Shown here in pieces: positions 47,501-55,902 of a DNA stretch of 64,000 bases. The translations under genes were made by a program, and so were the position numbers. Within the stretch, counting starts at the first letter, position 1. Every line of letters starts with the position of its first letter. The notes under the pieces are model-generated. The model was given only the letters and a program-made list of their open reading frames with translations, was not told where the DNA came from and made no database searches. The stretch covers positions 3,906,001 to 3,970,000 of the forward strand of contig CP136534.1 in assembly GCA_051016205.1 (NCBI GenBank), given 5' to 3'. Source of the stretch: Acuticoccus sp051016205 (GTDB lineage: Bacteria; Pseudomonadota; Alphaproteobacteria; Rhizobiales; Amorphaceae).

Positions 47501-48345
47501 AATCCATGCCGGATCGGCGCAAGGGCTACACCCAAAAGGCCATCATCGGCGGCCACAAAGTGTACCTTCGCACCGGCGAGTTCGACGATGGGCGGCTCGG
47601 CGAAATCTTCATCGACATGCACAAGGAGGGCGCTGCCTTCCGTGCGATGATGAACAACTTCGCCATCGCCATTTCGCTGGGCCTCCAGTACGGCGTGCCG
47701 CTGGAAGAGTATGTGGACGCCTTCACCTTCACCCGGTTCGAGCCTGCAGGCTTCGTCCAGGGCAACGAGGCCATCAAGAACGCCACATCCATCCTGGACT
47801 ACATCTTCCGCGAGTTGGCCATCTCCTACCTTGGCCGCAACGACCTTGCCCATGTGACGCCGGAAGATCTTGGCGCCACCACCATCGGTCGCGGTGTGGA
47901 AGGGGACAAGCCGCCCGAGATGGTGAGCCACGGCCTTGTCCGCGGTCAGCGCTTCCGCCTGATCCGCGCCGATGCACCTGAGGCTGTAGCGGTGGACCTT
48001 GTGTCCCAGGCCATCGCCGGCGCTGCCACCGCCCAGGCCACTGCCGCCACCGCACCTGCGGCGCAAGCGGGCGCCGCCGTGGCGACGGTGGAGGCCCCTG
48101 CCGAAGCGCGCCAGTCCCCCGTGGAGGAAATCCGCGCAGAGGTGGCCGCCCTCTTGGGGGCCACCCAGGAAGCCGCCGCCCCAACCGCCGTCCAGCGCGG
48201 CGAGACCGCCGCCGAACGCAGTGTCCTTGCTCGCCTGAAAGGCTTTGAGGGCGACCCGTGCGGCGAGTGCGGGAACTTCACCCTGGTGCGCAATGGCACG
48301 TGCCTAAAGTGCGACACCTGCGGCTCCACATCAGGCTGCAGCTGA
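44599..48345 (+). CDS. nrdJ: Vitamin B12-dependent (class II) ribonucleotide reductase
   Basis: Encodes 1248 residues, the length of the large alphaproteobacterial NrdJ. Recognisable parts: GTGSNFSAIRGEGERLSGGG, the motif SNPCSEYMFLDDTACNLAS (about residues 472-490), ATVIAPTGTIGLVMDCDTTG, AISKTINMPNDA, and a C-terminal Cys tail (CGECGNFTLVRNGTC-LKCDTCGSTSGCS). An Ala/Pro-rich linker covers about residues 1135-1205. It reduces ribonucleotides with adenosylcobalamin, with or without oxygen. Regulated probably by NrdR through the box upstream. Confidence 0.97.
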   Translation: MRIERRYTKDGSSPYDGIAFRTAVSEIRNPDGSTVFRLDNVMVPEAWSQVATDIIAQKYFRKAGVPARLKPVDETSVPFWLRRSVPDTEALSALPEDERSVGETDSRAVFDRLAGAWTYWGWKGGYFDGETDAQAFYDELRYMLATQKAAPNSPQWFNTGLHWAYGIDGPSQGHYYVDPDKGELVRSNSAYEHPQPHACFIQSVSDDLVNDGGIMDLWVREARLFKYGSGTGSNFSAIRGEGERLSGGGKSSGLMSFLKIGDRAAGAIKSGGTTRRAAKMVVVDIDHPDIEDYIDWKVREEQKVAALVTGSKVVKQQLTAVMKACVNCEGSGDDCFDPAKNPALKREIKAAKKAHVPENYIRRVVQFARQGYTSIEFPIFNTDWDSEAYLTVSGQNSNNSVRVTDEFLHAVEEDKPWDLTWRITGEVKKSVSAKELWGKVGEAAWASADPGIQFHTTINDWHTCPAGGEIRASNPCSEYMFLDDTACNLASLNLLQFKTDDGVFHIDLFEHAVKLWTMVLEISVTMAQFPSAEIAQRSYDYRTLGLGFANIGGLLMVSGIPYDSPTGRAICGAISAIMTGVSYATSAEMARDLGAFPRYQENADSMLRVMRNHRLAAHGEAKGYEALATLPVPLDKAACPDPKLVERAGAAWDRALALGQKHGFRNAQATVIAPTGTIGLVMDCDTTGIEPDFALVKFKKLAGGGYFKIINRAVPQALRVLGYDKARREAIINYAVGHGSLEGAPHINAKSLAEKGLPEAAIAAIEEGLASAFDIRFAINKWTIGEDVLVKVLGVTPETLNDPEFNVLEALGFTKAEIEAANIHVCGAMTLEGAPHLLDEHLPVFDCANACGRLGTRFLSVESHIRMMAAAQPFISGAISKTINMPNDAAVEDCSAAYELSWKLGVKANALYRDGSKLSQPLSAQLISDDEDEVEEILAEPAAKRTAAIAERLVERVVEREVVVRSRESMPDRRKGYTQKAIIGGHKVYLRTGEFDDGRLGEIFIDMHKEGAAFRAMMNNFAIAISLGLQYGVPLEEYVDAFTFTRFEPAGFVQGNEAIKNATSILDYIFRELAISYLGRNDLAHVTPEDLGATTIGRGVEGDKPPEMVSHGLVRGQRFRLIRADAPEAVAVDLVSQAIAGAATAQATAATAPAAQAGAAVATVEAPAEARQSPVEEIRAEVAALLGATQEAAAPTAVQRGETAAERSVLARLKGFEGDPCGECGNFTLVRNGTCLKCDTCGSTSGCS

Positions 48346-48359
48346 CGCCATAGGCTCAG

Positions 48360-48406
48360 AACGAAAAAGCGCCCGCCGATCCGTTCGGCGGGCGCTTTTT
48401 TCGTTC
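48360..48406 (+). terminator. Strong bidirectional intrinsic terminator after nrdJ
   Basis: AAAAAGCGCCCGCCGA and TCGGCGGGCGCTTTTTT pair almost perfectly around a short loop, with A and T runs on both flanks, fifteen bases after the nrdJ stop. It serves nrdJ and the convergent small gene. Confidence 0.92.
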
Positions 48407-48419
48407 AACGGCAGCGGTG

Positions 48420-48704
48420 TCAGTCGAGGGCGTTGGCGCAGCCACCCACTTCGTCGTTGCCGATGTCACCGATGCAGCCGTCTTGATCTTCGCTGGTGAT
48501 CATCTCGTCCATGTTCCGCTCCATCCCGTCCTCTTCAACGCCTTCAGAGCCCACCTCGGCGGCCTCATCGGCGATGGATTCCAAGGGCGGCTCTTGCTGC
48601 TGGGCGTGTTGGGCCGTGCCCTTGCCGTGGCCGCCGTCCTTCGCTTCGGCCATGCCAAAGGCCAGCACCAGCGCACAGGCGCCTAACACAATACTGCGAA
48701 CCAT
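48420..48704 (-). CDS. Small secreted acidic protein, 94 aa
   Basis: ATG 48704 follows GGAGACGAC. Residues 1-21 are a signal peptide (LAFGMAEA|KD). The mature part is His/Gln-rich then very acidic (Glu/Asp) with two Cys near the C-terminus (GCIGDIGNDEVGGCANALD), which could form one disulfide. No family recognised. Lies between RidA and the nrdJ terminator on the minus strand. Confidence 0.65.
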   Translation of the reverse strand: MVRSIVLGACALVLAFGMAEAKDGGHGKGTAQHAQQQEPPLESIADEAAEVGSEGVEEDGMERNMDEMITSEDQDGCIGDIGNDEVGGCANALD

Positions 48705-48754
48705 GTCGTCTCCTTATGGGTGAGCGCGTTTGCGCTCCTATGACCGGTACGGCC

Positions 48755-49213
48755 TCAATCAATCCTAAAGATCACTTCGATCTCCACCGTAATGCCGCCT
48801 GGGAGCGAGCCCATGCCGACGGCAGAGCGGGCGTGCTGGCCCTTTTCGCCCATCACCTCCACGAAAAGGTCCGAGCAGCCGTTGATCACCTGGGGCTGCT
48901 GCTTGAAGTCGGGCACGGCGTTGACCATGCCGAGAAGCTTCACCGCGCTCAGCCTGTCGAGGTCCCCCACAGCGGCCTTGGCCTGGGCCAGAAGGTTGAG
49001 CCCCGTCAGCTTGGCGTGCTCGTAAGCTTCCTCTGTGGTGACGTCCTGCCCCACCTTGCCGGTTTCCATCCGCCCGTCAGGGTGGCGGGGGCCTTGGCCG
49101 GCCATGTAAAGGGTCGATCCGTCGATGCGGTAAGGCACGTAGTTGCCGCCGACGGGGCCAGGTTCGGGCAGGGTGATGCCCAGTCCGGCAAGCTTGTCTT
49201 CAACAGCGCTCAT
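48755..49213 (-). CDS. RidA/YjgF-family protein
   Basis: Encodes 152 residues from the ATG at 49213 (AAAGGAG upstream); the longer frame is the overlap with the amidohydrolase. The family motifs are NYVPYRIDGSTLYMAGQGPR, DVTTEEAYEHAKLTGLNLLA, VKLLGMVNAVPDFKQQPQVI and the Arg-containing ARSAVGMGSLPGGITVEIE. RidA proteins hydrolyse reactive enamine/imine intermediates from PLP enzymes. It is encoded downstream of, and overlapping (ATGA), an amidohydrolase, suggesting a role in the same amide/imine pathway. Confidence 0.9.
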   Translation of the reverse strand: MSAVEDKLAGLGITLPEPGPVGGNYVPYRIDGSTLYMAGQGPRHPDGRMETGKVGQDVTTEEAYEHAKLTGLNLLAQAKAAVGDLDRLSAVKLLGMVNAVPDFKQQPQVINGCSDLFVEVMGEKGQHARSAVGMGSLPGGITVEIEVIFRID

Positions 49214-50367
49214 GCAGCGCTCCTTTCCAGATTGTCGTGCCACCAGCGGCCGGCGACGATGCTCGCTTCGGAGAAAATGCGCCTGTCCCCGTCCATGTGC
49301 TCGCCCGTCACGTCCTCGTAGTCGAACGAACCCTCTTTGATGGACAGGACCGTCGCATCGCCCACCGAGCCTGTCTTGAAGGTGCCAAGGTCGGGCCGTT
49401 TCAGCGCCATCGCGGCGTTCTCCGTCGACGTCTTGATCACATCGGCAAAGGGCATCCCCATGCATAAAAACTTCGACAGCGTCGTCACCTGATCGAATGC
49501 CGGGCCGTTGATGCACAAGGTGTGCACGTCCGAAGAGATGGTGTCGGGGTAAAAGCCGTTGGCAAGCATGGCGCGGGCGGTCTTGAATGAGAACGAGCCC
49601 ATGCCGTGGCCAATGTCGAAGATCACACCCTTTTCGCGCGCCTTGAGGACGGCGTGCTTCACCGTCCCTTGGGGTGTTGCGGGCGTGTTGGGGAAGGGGC
49701 GGAAGGCGTGGGTGAGGACGTCACCAGGGCGCAGCCGCTCAAGCACCTCTTCGTAGCTTGGCGGCGGGTGGTCGATGTGGGCCATCAAAGGCATCGACAC
49801 CGCCTCGGCCACCTCAAGGGCAATGTCCAAAGGTTTGGTGCCCTGATCGCCAGAGGCGTGGCGGCCGACGCGCACCTTGATGCCCACCACAACGTCCCTG
49901 TTCGCCTCGGCCACCTCCACGGCCTCGGCGGGCGCCATCAGGTTGATGTCGTGGCTTTCGCCCACCATCACCGTCTTGCCGAAGCCGTAGATGCCTGCGT
50001 ACGAGACGTGGAGGTAGGCAAGGATGCGCACCTCACACGGCTCAATCACATGGGCGCGGAAACCGTGGAAGTTGCCTGGGCCTGCACTGCCTGTATCCAC
50101 GGCCGTCGTCACGCCTGAGGTGCGGCAGAACTCTTCAGCGTCGATCCCCAGCGACGTGCCACCCCAGTAGACATGGGTGTGAAGGTCGATGAGGCCTGGC
50201 GTCACGTAGTAACCGGAGACATCGCGCACGTCCGTTTCGGAGCCTGTTTCAAGGTTCGGACCGACGGCGGACACGCGGCCGTCTTTGAAGGCCACATCGG
50301 CAACGCGGTCCATGCCGATGGACGGGTCGACCACATGGCCGCCCTTCAAAATCAGGTCAGGGGACAC
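49210..50367 (-). CDS. Metal-dependent amidohydrolase/deacetylase (Atu3266/EF0837-like)
   Basis: Encodes 385 residues from a GTG. Metal ligands of the dihydroorotase-type amidohydrolase fold are all in place: H63 and H65 (DLHTH), K164 likely carboxylated (GIKVRVGRH), H197 (MAHIDH), H220 (VLTHAF) and D280 (SSDVHTL). The sequence is that of the amidohydrolase/deacetylase group, in which close relatives hydrolyse N-acetyl or acetyl-mandelate substrates. It lies between the N-carbamoylase and RidA genes, so an N-substituted D-amino acid or hydantoin-like substrate is plausible. Confidence 0.88.
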   Translation of the reverse strand: MSPDLILKGGHVVDPSIGMDRVADVAFKDGRVSAVGPNLETGSETDVRDVSGYYVTPGLIDLHTHVYWGGTSLGIDAEEFCRTSGVTTAVDTGSAGPGNFHGFRAHVIEPCEVRILAYLHVSYAGIYGFGKTVMVGESHDINLMAPAEAVEVAEANRDVVVGIKVRVGRHASGDQGTKPLDIALEVAEAVSMPLMAHIDHPPPSYEEVLERLRPGDVLTHAFRPFPNTPATPQGTVKHAVLKAREKGVIFDIGHGMGSFSFKTARAMLANGFYPDTISSDVHTLCINGPAFDQVTTLSKFLCMGMPFADVIKTSTENAAMALKRPDLGTFKTGSVGDATVLSIKEGSFDYEDVTGEHMDGDRRIFSEASIVAGRWWHDNLERSAA

Positions 50368-50418
50368 AAAAATCCTCTCGCAGTCAGGAACGGCGCAGGG
50401 CGCCTTGCAGTCGAAGGG

Positions 50419-51354
50419 TCAGAGCGGCGGGCCGGCGCCTTTGCGCGCGGTGATGAGCCCATAGAGTTCAGGCTCGCGGTGGCGCGCAAAGTCGAACACA
50501 GAGCTTTTGTAGCTGTTGCCCGCATCAAGGTCGCAGCGCGCCAGGATCAACTCGTCCTCATGGGTGGTGGCTTTGGCCACAATCTCCCCCGATGGCGCGA
50601 TGATGACGCTGTCGCCAATCAGCTCGCACCCTTCCTCGACGCCGCATTTGGCCACCCCCACCAACCAGGCGGCGTTCTGGTAAGCGCCCGCCTGCATGAC
50701 GAGGTGGTTGTGAAATTCCGACAGCCTGTCGTGCTCAGGCGCCGGCGGGTTGACCCGCGGCGTGTTGTAACCAAGCAGGATCATGTCCACCCCCTGAAGG
50801 CCCATCACGCGGTAGCTTTCAGGCCAGCGGCGGTCGTTGCAGATCATCATGCCGAACCGCCCACCGAGTGTATCGGCGGTGGGCCAGGACAGGTCGCCCA
50901 CGTCGAAGTAGCGCTTTTCAAGGTGCTGGAAGGGACGCCAGGGCTCGTTTTCCGCATGGCCCGGCAGGTGGATCTTGCGGTAGCGCAGAACCTCCTGGCC
51001 CGCCTTGTCGAACAGGATCTGCGTGTTGAAGCGCTTGGTGTGGCCGTCCTCCTCCACCAGTTCGGCGAACCCGAACGAAAGGCCGAGCTTCAACAAGCGC
51101 GCTTCGGCCAGAAGGGGCTCTGTGGCCGGCGATGGCATCATCGTCTCGAAGAAGGAATCGACCTCGGCCTGATCCTCCATCATCCAGCGCGGGAAGAAGG
51201 TGGTGAGCGCAAGCTCGGGAAACACCACCAGGTCGGCGCCGTGACGGCTTGCCTGACGCAGCATGATGATCATCCGCTCCACAACGTCCACACGGGAGTG
51301 GGTGCGCTGGATGGGGCCGAGCTGCGCGCCGGCCACGGTGATCATCCGTGTCAT
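50419..51354 (-). CDS. N-carbamoyl-D-amino acid amidohydrolase
   Basis: Encodes 311 residues from ATG 51354. The nitrilase-fold catalytic triad falls at exactly the positions of the Agrobacterium enzyme: E47 (FPELALTTFFPRW), K127 (YRKIHLPGH) and C172 (ICNDRRWPES). The C-terminal HNHLVMQAGAYQNAAW motif also matches. It removes the carbamoyl group from N-carbamoyl-D-amino acids, normally paired with a hydantoinase; here the neighbour is an amidohydrolase of another subgroup. It lies 51 bases upstream of that gene on the same strand. Confidence 0.93.
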   Translation of the reverse strand: MTRMITVAGAQLGPIQRTHSRVDVVERMIIMLRQASRHGADLVVFPELALTTFFPRWMMEDQAEVDSFFETMMPSPATEPLLAEARLLKLGLSFGFAELVEEDGHTKRFNTQILFDKAGQEVLRYRKIHLPGHAENEPWRPFQHLEKRYFDVGDLSWPTADTLGGRFGMMICNDRRWPESYRVMGLQGVDMILLGYNTPRVNPPAPEHDRLSEFHNHLVMQAGAYQNAAWLVGVAKCGVEEGCELIGDSVIIAPSGEIVAKATTHEDELILARCDLDAGNSYKSSVFDFARHREPELYGLITARKGAGPPL

Positions 51355-51478
51355 GTCGCCTGTCCTGCGCAAAGGGCCGCCCCGCCGCGGTGACGATCCG
51401 TGCGGTGGGGTGCGCCGTGATAAACCAATAGGCCAGCCTCGCCCGGCCCGCTCCATCCGTCAACGCTTGCGGCCCGTC

Positions 51479-53122
51479 TCAACGCTGCTTCGTGCCGCCG
51501 CCTTTGTGGCGCTCAGCAAACTGCTTGCGAAGGGTCAGCTTTGACACCTTGCCCGTTGCCGTCAGTGGCAGGGCATCCGTCGTCACCACCTCATCGGGGA
51601 GCTGCCAGTGTGCAAACTTGGTGGCCAGAAGATCAAGGATCTCCTCAGCATCAGGCGCGTCCTCCCCCTCAGGCACCACCACCAGGAGTGGGCGCTCGCC
51701 CCACTTTTCGTCGGCAACGGCAATGCAGGCGCAGTTGCGCACCTTGGGGTGGGAGATGGCAAGATTTTCAACGTCGAGGGAGGAAATCCACTCTCCGCCG
51801 GACTTGATGAGATCCTTGGCACGGTCGGTGATGGTGAGGTACCCGTCAGGGTCGATGGTGGCGATGTCGCCCGTGCCGAACCAGCCCTCAGCGTCCATGG
51901 CGGCAGCCGTTGCCTCGGGGTTGTCGTGGTAGCCGGCAATTATCGTGTTGCCGCGCACATAAAGTTCGCCCTGGCTGGTGCCATCATGGGGGAGAGGTTC
52001 GCCCGCCTCGCCAACAATCTTGAACTCCACGCCGAACACCCGGCGGCCTTGGACCGATTGCTTTTGCGCACGCACCTCCGGCGGCCCCTCTTCCACCGAC
52101 GGTGGTAGCGCGCCTGTGGTGCCGATGGGACTCATCTCCGTCATCCCCCAGGCGTGGTAGACGGTGACCCCCATGGCCTCGAACGCTTCGATCATCGTCC
52201 TTGGCGCTGCCGACCCGCCGACGAGCACATGGCCGAACCCATCCGGCAAGCGCCCCCGCGCGGATATCTCCGCAAGGAGCCCCAACCACACGGTGGGAAC
52301 GCCCCAGGCGGAGTACACCCCTTCGCGGTCCATCAAGTCGAACAGGCTTTTCCCGTCGAGCCCTGCGCCTGGGAACACCAGCGAGGCCCCCGCAAGGGGC
52401 ACCGCATAAGGCAACCCCCATGCGTTGACGTGGAAGAGTGGCACCACAGGCAGCACCTTACGCCCCGGCTGAAGCACCTTTGGAATGGCGCTGGACAAGA
52501 TCAGCGCGTGCAGAACGGTGGAGCGGTGGGAGTAGAGCGCCCCTTTCGGCGCCCCCGTGGTGCCTGAGGTGTAGCAAAGGCCCGCTGCCGTTTCCTCGGG
52601 AAAATCGGGCCAATCGAACCGCGTCGGCTGACCGTCCAGAAGGTCTTCATAGCAAAGGACACCGTCGATGGCGCTCTGCGGCATGTGCGCCCTATCGGTC
52701 ATCACCACCACTTTGGGAGGGCGCGCGAGTGTGGGAAGCAGCGGCTCCAGCAGTGGAACCAAAGGCGGGTCGACGAAAATGTGCGTGTCGCCCGCATGGT
52801 CGACGATGAAGCGCATCTGATCGGCAGGAAGGCGCGGATTGATGGTGTGGCAGACAGCGCCAATGCCGGAGATGGCGTAGTAAAGCTCCAGGTGCCTGTG
52901 GCCGTTGAAGGCAAGGGTTGCGATCCTCTCCCCCTCGCCCACACCCAACCCCTTCAAGGCGTAGGCGAGCTGGCACACCCTGTCCCTGATGGCGCGATAG
53001 CCGGCCCTATGAACATCCCCTTCGTGGCGGGCGGAGATCACCTTGCCCTCGGGGTGCACCTCGGCGGCAAACTCCAAAAGGTCCGCGATCGTGAGCGGAC
53101 GGTGCATCATCATGCCCTGCAC
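51479..53122 (-). CDS. Medium/long-chain acyl-CoA synthetase (AlkK/DmdB-like)
   Basis: About 547 residues from the GTG at 53122, preceded by AGGAGGG at six-base spacing. The P-loop is YTSGTTGAPKG (residues 184-194), central motif HAWGMTEMSP, and IINPRLPADQ-type sequence (HTINPRLPADQMRFIVDHAG) is typical of fatty acid ligases such as AlkK. The C-terminal motif TITDRAKDLIKSGGEWISS carries the hinge. It activates a fatty or related acid. It lies 125 bases upstream of the N-carbamoylase. Confidence 0.9.
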   Translation of the reverse strand: MQGMMMHRPLTIADLLEFAAEVHPEGKVISARHEGDVHRAGYRAIRDRVCQLAYALKGLGVGEGERIATLAFNGHRHLELYYAISGIGAVCHTINPRLPADQMRFIVDHAGDTHIFVDPPLVPLLEPLLPTLARPPKVVVMTDRAHMPQSAIDGVLCYEDLLDGQPTRFDWPDFPEETAAGLCYTSGTTGAPKGALYSHRSTVLHALILSSAIPKVLQPGRKVLPVVPLFHVNAWGLPYAVPLAGASLVFPGAGLDGKSLFDLMDREGVYSAWGVPTVWLGLLAEISARGRLPDGFGHVLVGGSAAPRTMIEAFEAMGVTVYHAWGMTEMSPIGTTGALPPSVEEGPPEVRAQKQSVQGRRVFGVEFKIVGEAGEPLPHDGTSQGELYVRGNTIIAGYHDNPEATAAAMDAEGWFGTGDIATIDPDGYLTITDRAKDLIKSGGEWISSLDVENLAISHPKVRNCACIAVADEKWGERPLLVVVPEGEDAPDAEEILDLLATKFAHWQLPDEVVTTDALPLTATGKVSKLTLRKQFAERHKGGGTKQR

Positions 53123-53162
53123 GGCGATCCCTCCTGGGCAAGAACGCTCTGGCCGAGGATGC

Positions 53163-54500
53163 TCAAGCGTCCGCCCTGTCGCGCCGCTCGTCTCTGATGG
53201 CTTTGACGCGGTCTTGGCTTGCTTTGAGTTCAGCATCGAAGGGGTGGTCTTTGGCCCGGTCCATGGTCTCCACCCGCCCCTGCCACCAGGCGGACGGTTT
53301 GATCTGATCGTGCAGGCGCATCTTGTCATCAAGGCGCAGAGCAAGGCGCCTGAGGGGTGCCACACGCAACATCGCCATCATGACCTTAGACCACGTGGAG
53401 CGCGGGTCCTTGTTGTAGGGGCACACGCGCACGCAGTTGGCGCAGTCCGTCCCGCGCGAGACCCAGAATTTGAAGCACTTCTCCCCGTCCGTGGTCCACT
53501 TCTTCACCCCTTTGATGTTGGAGCGGTTGAAGGTGTAGGTGGACGGCGGACCGTGATCGATGGCCTGGGGCGGACAATTGTTGGCGCAGCGCCGGCAAAT
53601 CTCGCAGGTTTCTTCAACGCCAAAGCGCACGGGCTGATCGTGGGCGAGCGGCATGTCGGTCAACACGCGCCCGAAGCGCACCCGCGGGCCATATTCTTTG
53701 GTGATGCAAAGCCCGCTGCGGCCATACTCCCCAAGCCCTGCGGCAATGGCATAGGGAATGGCCAAGTTGGTGTCGTTCTGTGTGGCAACGGCGCGGTAGC
53801 CGAGGCTGCGGATGTGTTGGGCAAGGGCCAGCAGCGTGATGGCATCCTCCGCATAGCCCGATGCGGGACCGGCCGAGGCCGTGGCCGTGGGCGACATGCG
53901 GATGATGTCGTACTCCATCGCCTTACCAAGGACGATGACACTGGTCATCCCGTCGGGGATCTCCACCGGCTTGCTGGACATGGTGCGTGCGGAGAACTTG
54001 GTGCGGTAGGTCCAGCGCGGGTCGTAGGCGGTGATCCCCACAAGGTCGGCGCCGTAGAGCTTGGCCACCTTCTTCACCCGCTTGGCCGCCGCCTTCGGGT
54101 CGCCGATTTCGGCCGGCTCCACCTTGGGCGGCAGGTGGGGGGTGAAGTCGTCTGTGAAGCCGTCGCGCCTGTCGTTCGCCTTTTGCATCTCGGCGAACAT
54201 TTCCGTCACCACCCAGGGACCGTTGCGCAGGGCAAAGTCGGCCTGGGTGAAGCCATCCTCATCGCGCATCCGCTCCTGGGGCTTCACGAAGGAACGGAAG
54301 AAGCGGCGGCTCAGGCGGTTGGCAAAGCCCGGGTCCCAAAAGCCGCGGCTGAACATGTCGTTGGGCTGATCGAAGGGTTTGTAGTCAGGCGTCACCTCGA
54401 TCCTTGGCGAGCCTGCAAAACGCTCCGCCTTTGTGGGGGCGGGCGCGGGGTCAGGGAAAAGGGCGTGCGGAGCGTCGTCTTTGGCGGGCGGAAGGTCCAT
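53163..54500 (-). CDS. Reductive dehalogenase-like (RdhA) iron-sulfur protein
   Basis: Encodes 445 residues without a TAT signal. After a variable 130-residue N-terminus comes a nitroreductase-like cobalamin domain with GLGEYGRSGLCITKEYGPRVR (about residues 255-275). Two 4Fe-4S motifs follow: C299-x2-C302-x2-C305-x3-C309 (CEICRRCANNC) and C342-x10-C353-x2-C356-x3-C360 (CANCVRVCPYNK). This is the order in RdhA enzymes and in epoxyqueuosine reductase. Cytoplasmic RdhA enzymes such as that of Nitratireductor use B12 for aerobic dehalogenation but carry a fused flavin reductase, absent here. Function is therefore uncertain; the electron donor would be another protein. Confidence 0.82.
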   Translation of the reverse strand: MDLPPAKDDAPHALFPDPAPAPTKAERFAGSPRIEVTPDYKPFDQPNDMFSRGFWDPGFANRLSRRFFRSFVKPQERMRDEDGFTQADFALRNGPWVVTEMFAEMQKANDRRDGFTDDFTPHLPPKVEPAEIGDPKAAAKRVKKVAKLYGADLVGITAYDPRWTYRTKFSARTMSSKPVEIPDGMTSVIVLGKAMEYDIIRMSPTATASAGPASGYAEDAITLLALAQHIRSLGYRAVATQNDTNLAIPYAIAAGLGEYGRSGLCITKEYGPRVRFGRVLTDMPLAHDQPVRFGVEETCEICRRCANNCPPQAIDHGPPSTYTFNRSNIKGVKKWTTDGEKCFKFWVSRGTDCANCVRVCPYNKDPRSTWSKVMMAMLRVAPLRRLALRLDDKMRLHDQIKPSAWWQGRVETMDRAKDHPFDAELKASQDRVKAIRDERRDRADA

Positions 54501-54609
54501 AGGCGTTCCTCCTTTGATTTAAATAGCGTATCCATCGCTCCTCGCCCCATCAAGCGTGCCTGGCCCCATGGGCTTTTGACGCGCAGCTCTTGTTGCCGGA
54601 CCGTCCGCC

Positions 54610-55896
54610 ATGACCGATCTCGATTTGCCGCCCACCGAAGACGCGCTCCTGGAACGCCAGAGTGCGCGGCGTGTGGCAGCATTCGAGCGTGCAAAGACGG
54701 CACCCTTCTATGCCGACGCCCTGCGCGGCATGGATGCGGCGACCATCTTGGAGCCTGAGGCCTGGCGCGCGATCCCCGTCCTGGACAAAGAGCAGTTGCG
54801 CAGCCTCTCCTCACAAGCCTTTTACGAGGACTTTTGCCTTGCCCCTCGCAACGCCATTGCCGAGTTCTGGCGCTCAGGCGGGTCCACGGGAAGGCCCCTC
54901 TACTACCCCCGCACCCTTGCCGATGTTGAGTATGGGCTGATCGGCTTTCAAAGGGTCCTTGAGTGCGCGGGCTTCACCAAGGACGACATCACCCACCTTT
55001 CCCTACCCCTCGGCATCCACCCCGCAGGCCACCTGATGGGCCGCGCCGCCACCCATGCTGAGATGGGCGTCGTGTGGGCCGGCGGCGGCAACACCCTCCC
55101 CTCGGCCATGCAAATTGAAATGATGCGCCTGTTCCAGCCCTCGGCGTGGATCGGGATGGCAAGCTACGGGCTACAGCTTGCCAACCTTGCCCGGGCCGAC
55201 GGGTTCGACTTGAAGTCGGCGGGGATCGACAAGATCTTGTGCACCGCCGAGCCGCTGTCGGCCTCAAAGCGGGCCAAGCTGGCGGACGTGTTCGGCGCGG
55301 ACGTGCGCGACAGCTTCGGCATGACGGAGATGATGATGCTGGGGGCGGAGGACGCTGCCTGCGAAGGCTTCCGCTTCTGGGCCGACTACGCGTATCCGGA
55401 GATACTCGACCCCGAAACGCTCACCCCCGTTGCGGAAGGGAAGGCCGGCCTCCTGGTGGTCACGTCCCTTGTCACCAACAGCGCAACGCCGTTCCTGCGG
55501 TGGAACACGGGCGACATCGTCACCCTTCGCAAAGGCACGCCTCAGGGAACGGCCTATGACGTCTTCCCCGTCATCAAACACACCCACCGTACGGCAGGGT
55601 TCGTGAAGGTGCGCGGCGTCAACATCGGCTTTACCGACTTCGAGGACTTGATGTTCCGCACGCCTGAGGTGGCCGACTTCCGCGTTGCCATCACCTTCGA
55701 CGGGACGGCCGATCACCTAAAGCTGTTCATGGAGCCGGCCCCCGCAGCGCCAGGCAATGCAGCCGACACCGTGGCAGGGATCGTCAAGCACACCTTCGAG
55801 ATCACCCCCGACATCGAGGTCCTGGAGCCTGGCAGCATTGCCAAGAGCTTCGAGGGGAGCTTCAAGCCGCCACGCTTCAAGGACGAGCGGGGCTGA
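54610..55896 (+). CDS. Phenylacetate-CoA ligase-like AMP-binding enzyme
   Basis: Encodes 428 residues, the PaaK length. The P-loop is WRSGGSTGRPLYY, with DSFGMTEMMMLGAE and the C-terminal IKHTHRTAGFVKVRG hinge. It should convert an aromatic or related acid to its CoA ester. It is divergent from the RdhA-like gene (109 bases between) and convergent with a thioesterase, and with the IOR and Liv genes suggests arylacetate catabolism. Confidence 0.88.
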   Translation: MTDLDLPPTEDALLERQSARRVAAFERAKTAPFYADALRGMDAATILEPEAWRAIPVLDKEQLRSLSSQAFYEDFCLAPRNAIAEFWRSGGSTGRPLYYPRTLADVEYGLIGFQRVLECAGFTKDDITHLSLPLGIHPAGHLMGRAATHAEMGVVWAGGGNTLPSAMQIEMMRLFQPSAWIGMASYGLQLANLARADGFDLKSAGIDKILCTAEPLSASKRAKLADVFGADVRDSFGMTEMMMLGAEDAACEGFRFWADYAYPEILDPETLTPVAEGKAGLLVVTSLVTNSATPFLRWNTGDIVTLRKGTPQGTAYDVFPVIKHTHRTAGFVKVRGVNIGFTDFEDLMFRTPEVADFRVAITFDGTADHLKLFMEPAPAAPGNAADTVAGIVKHTFEITPDIEVLEPGSIAKSFEGSFKPPRFKDERG

Positions 55897-55902
55897 GGCG
55901 GA

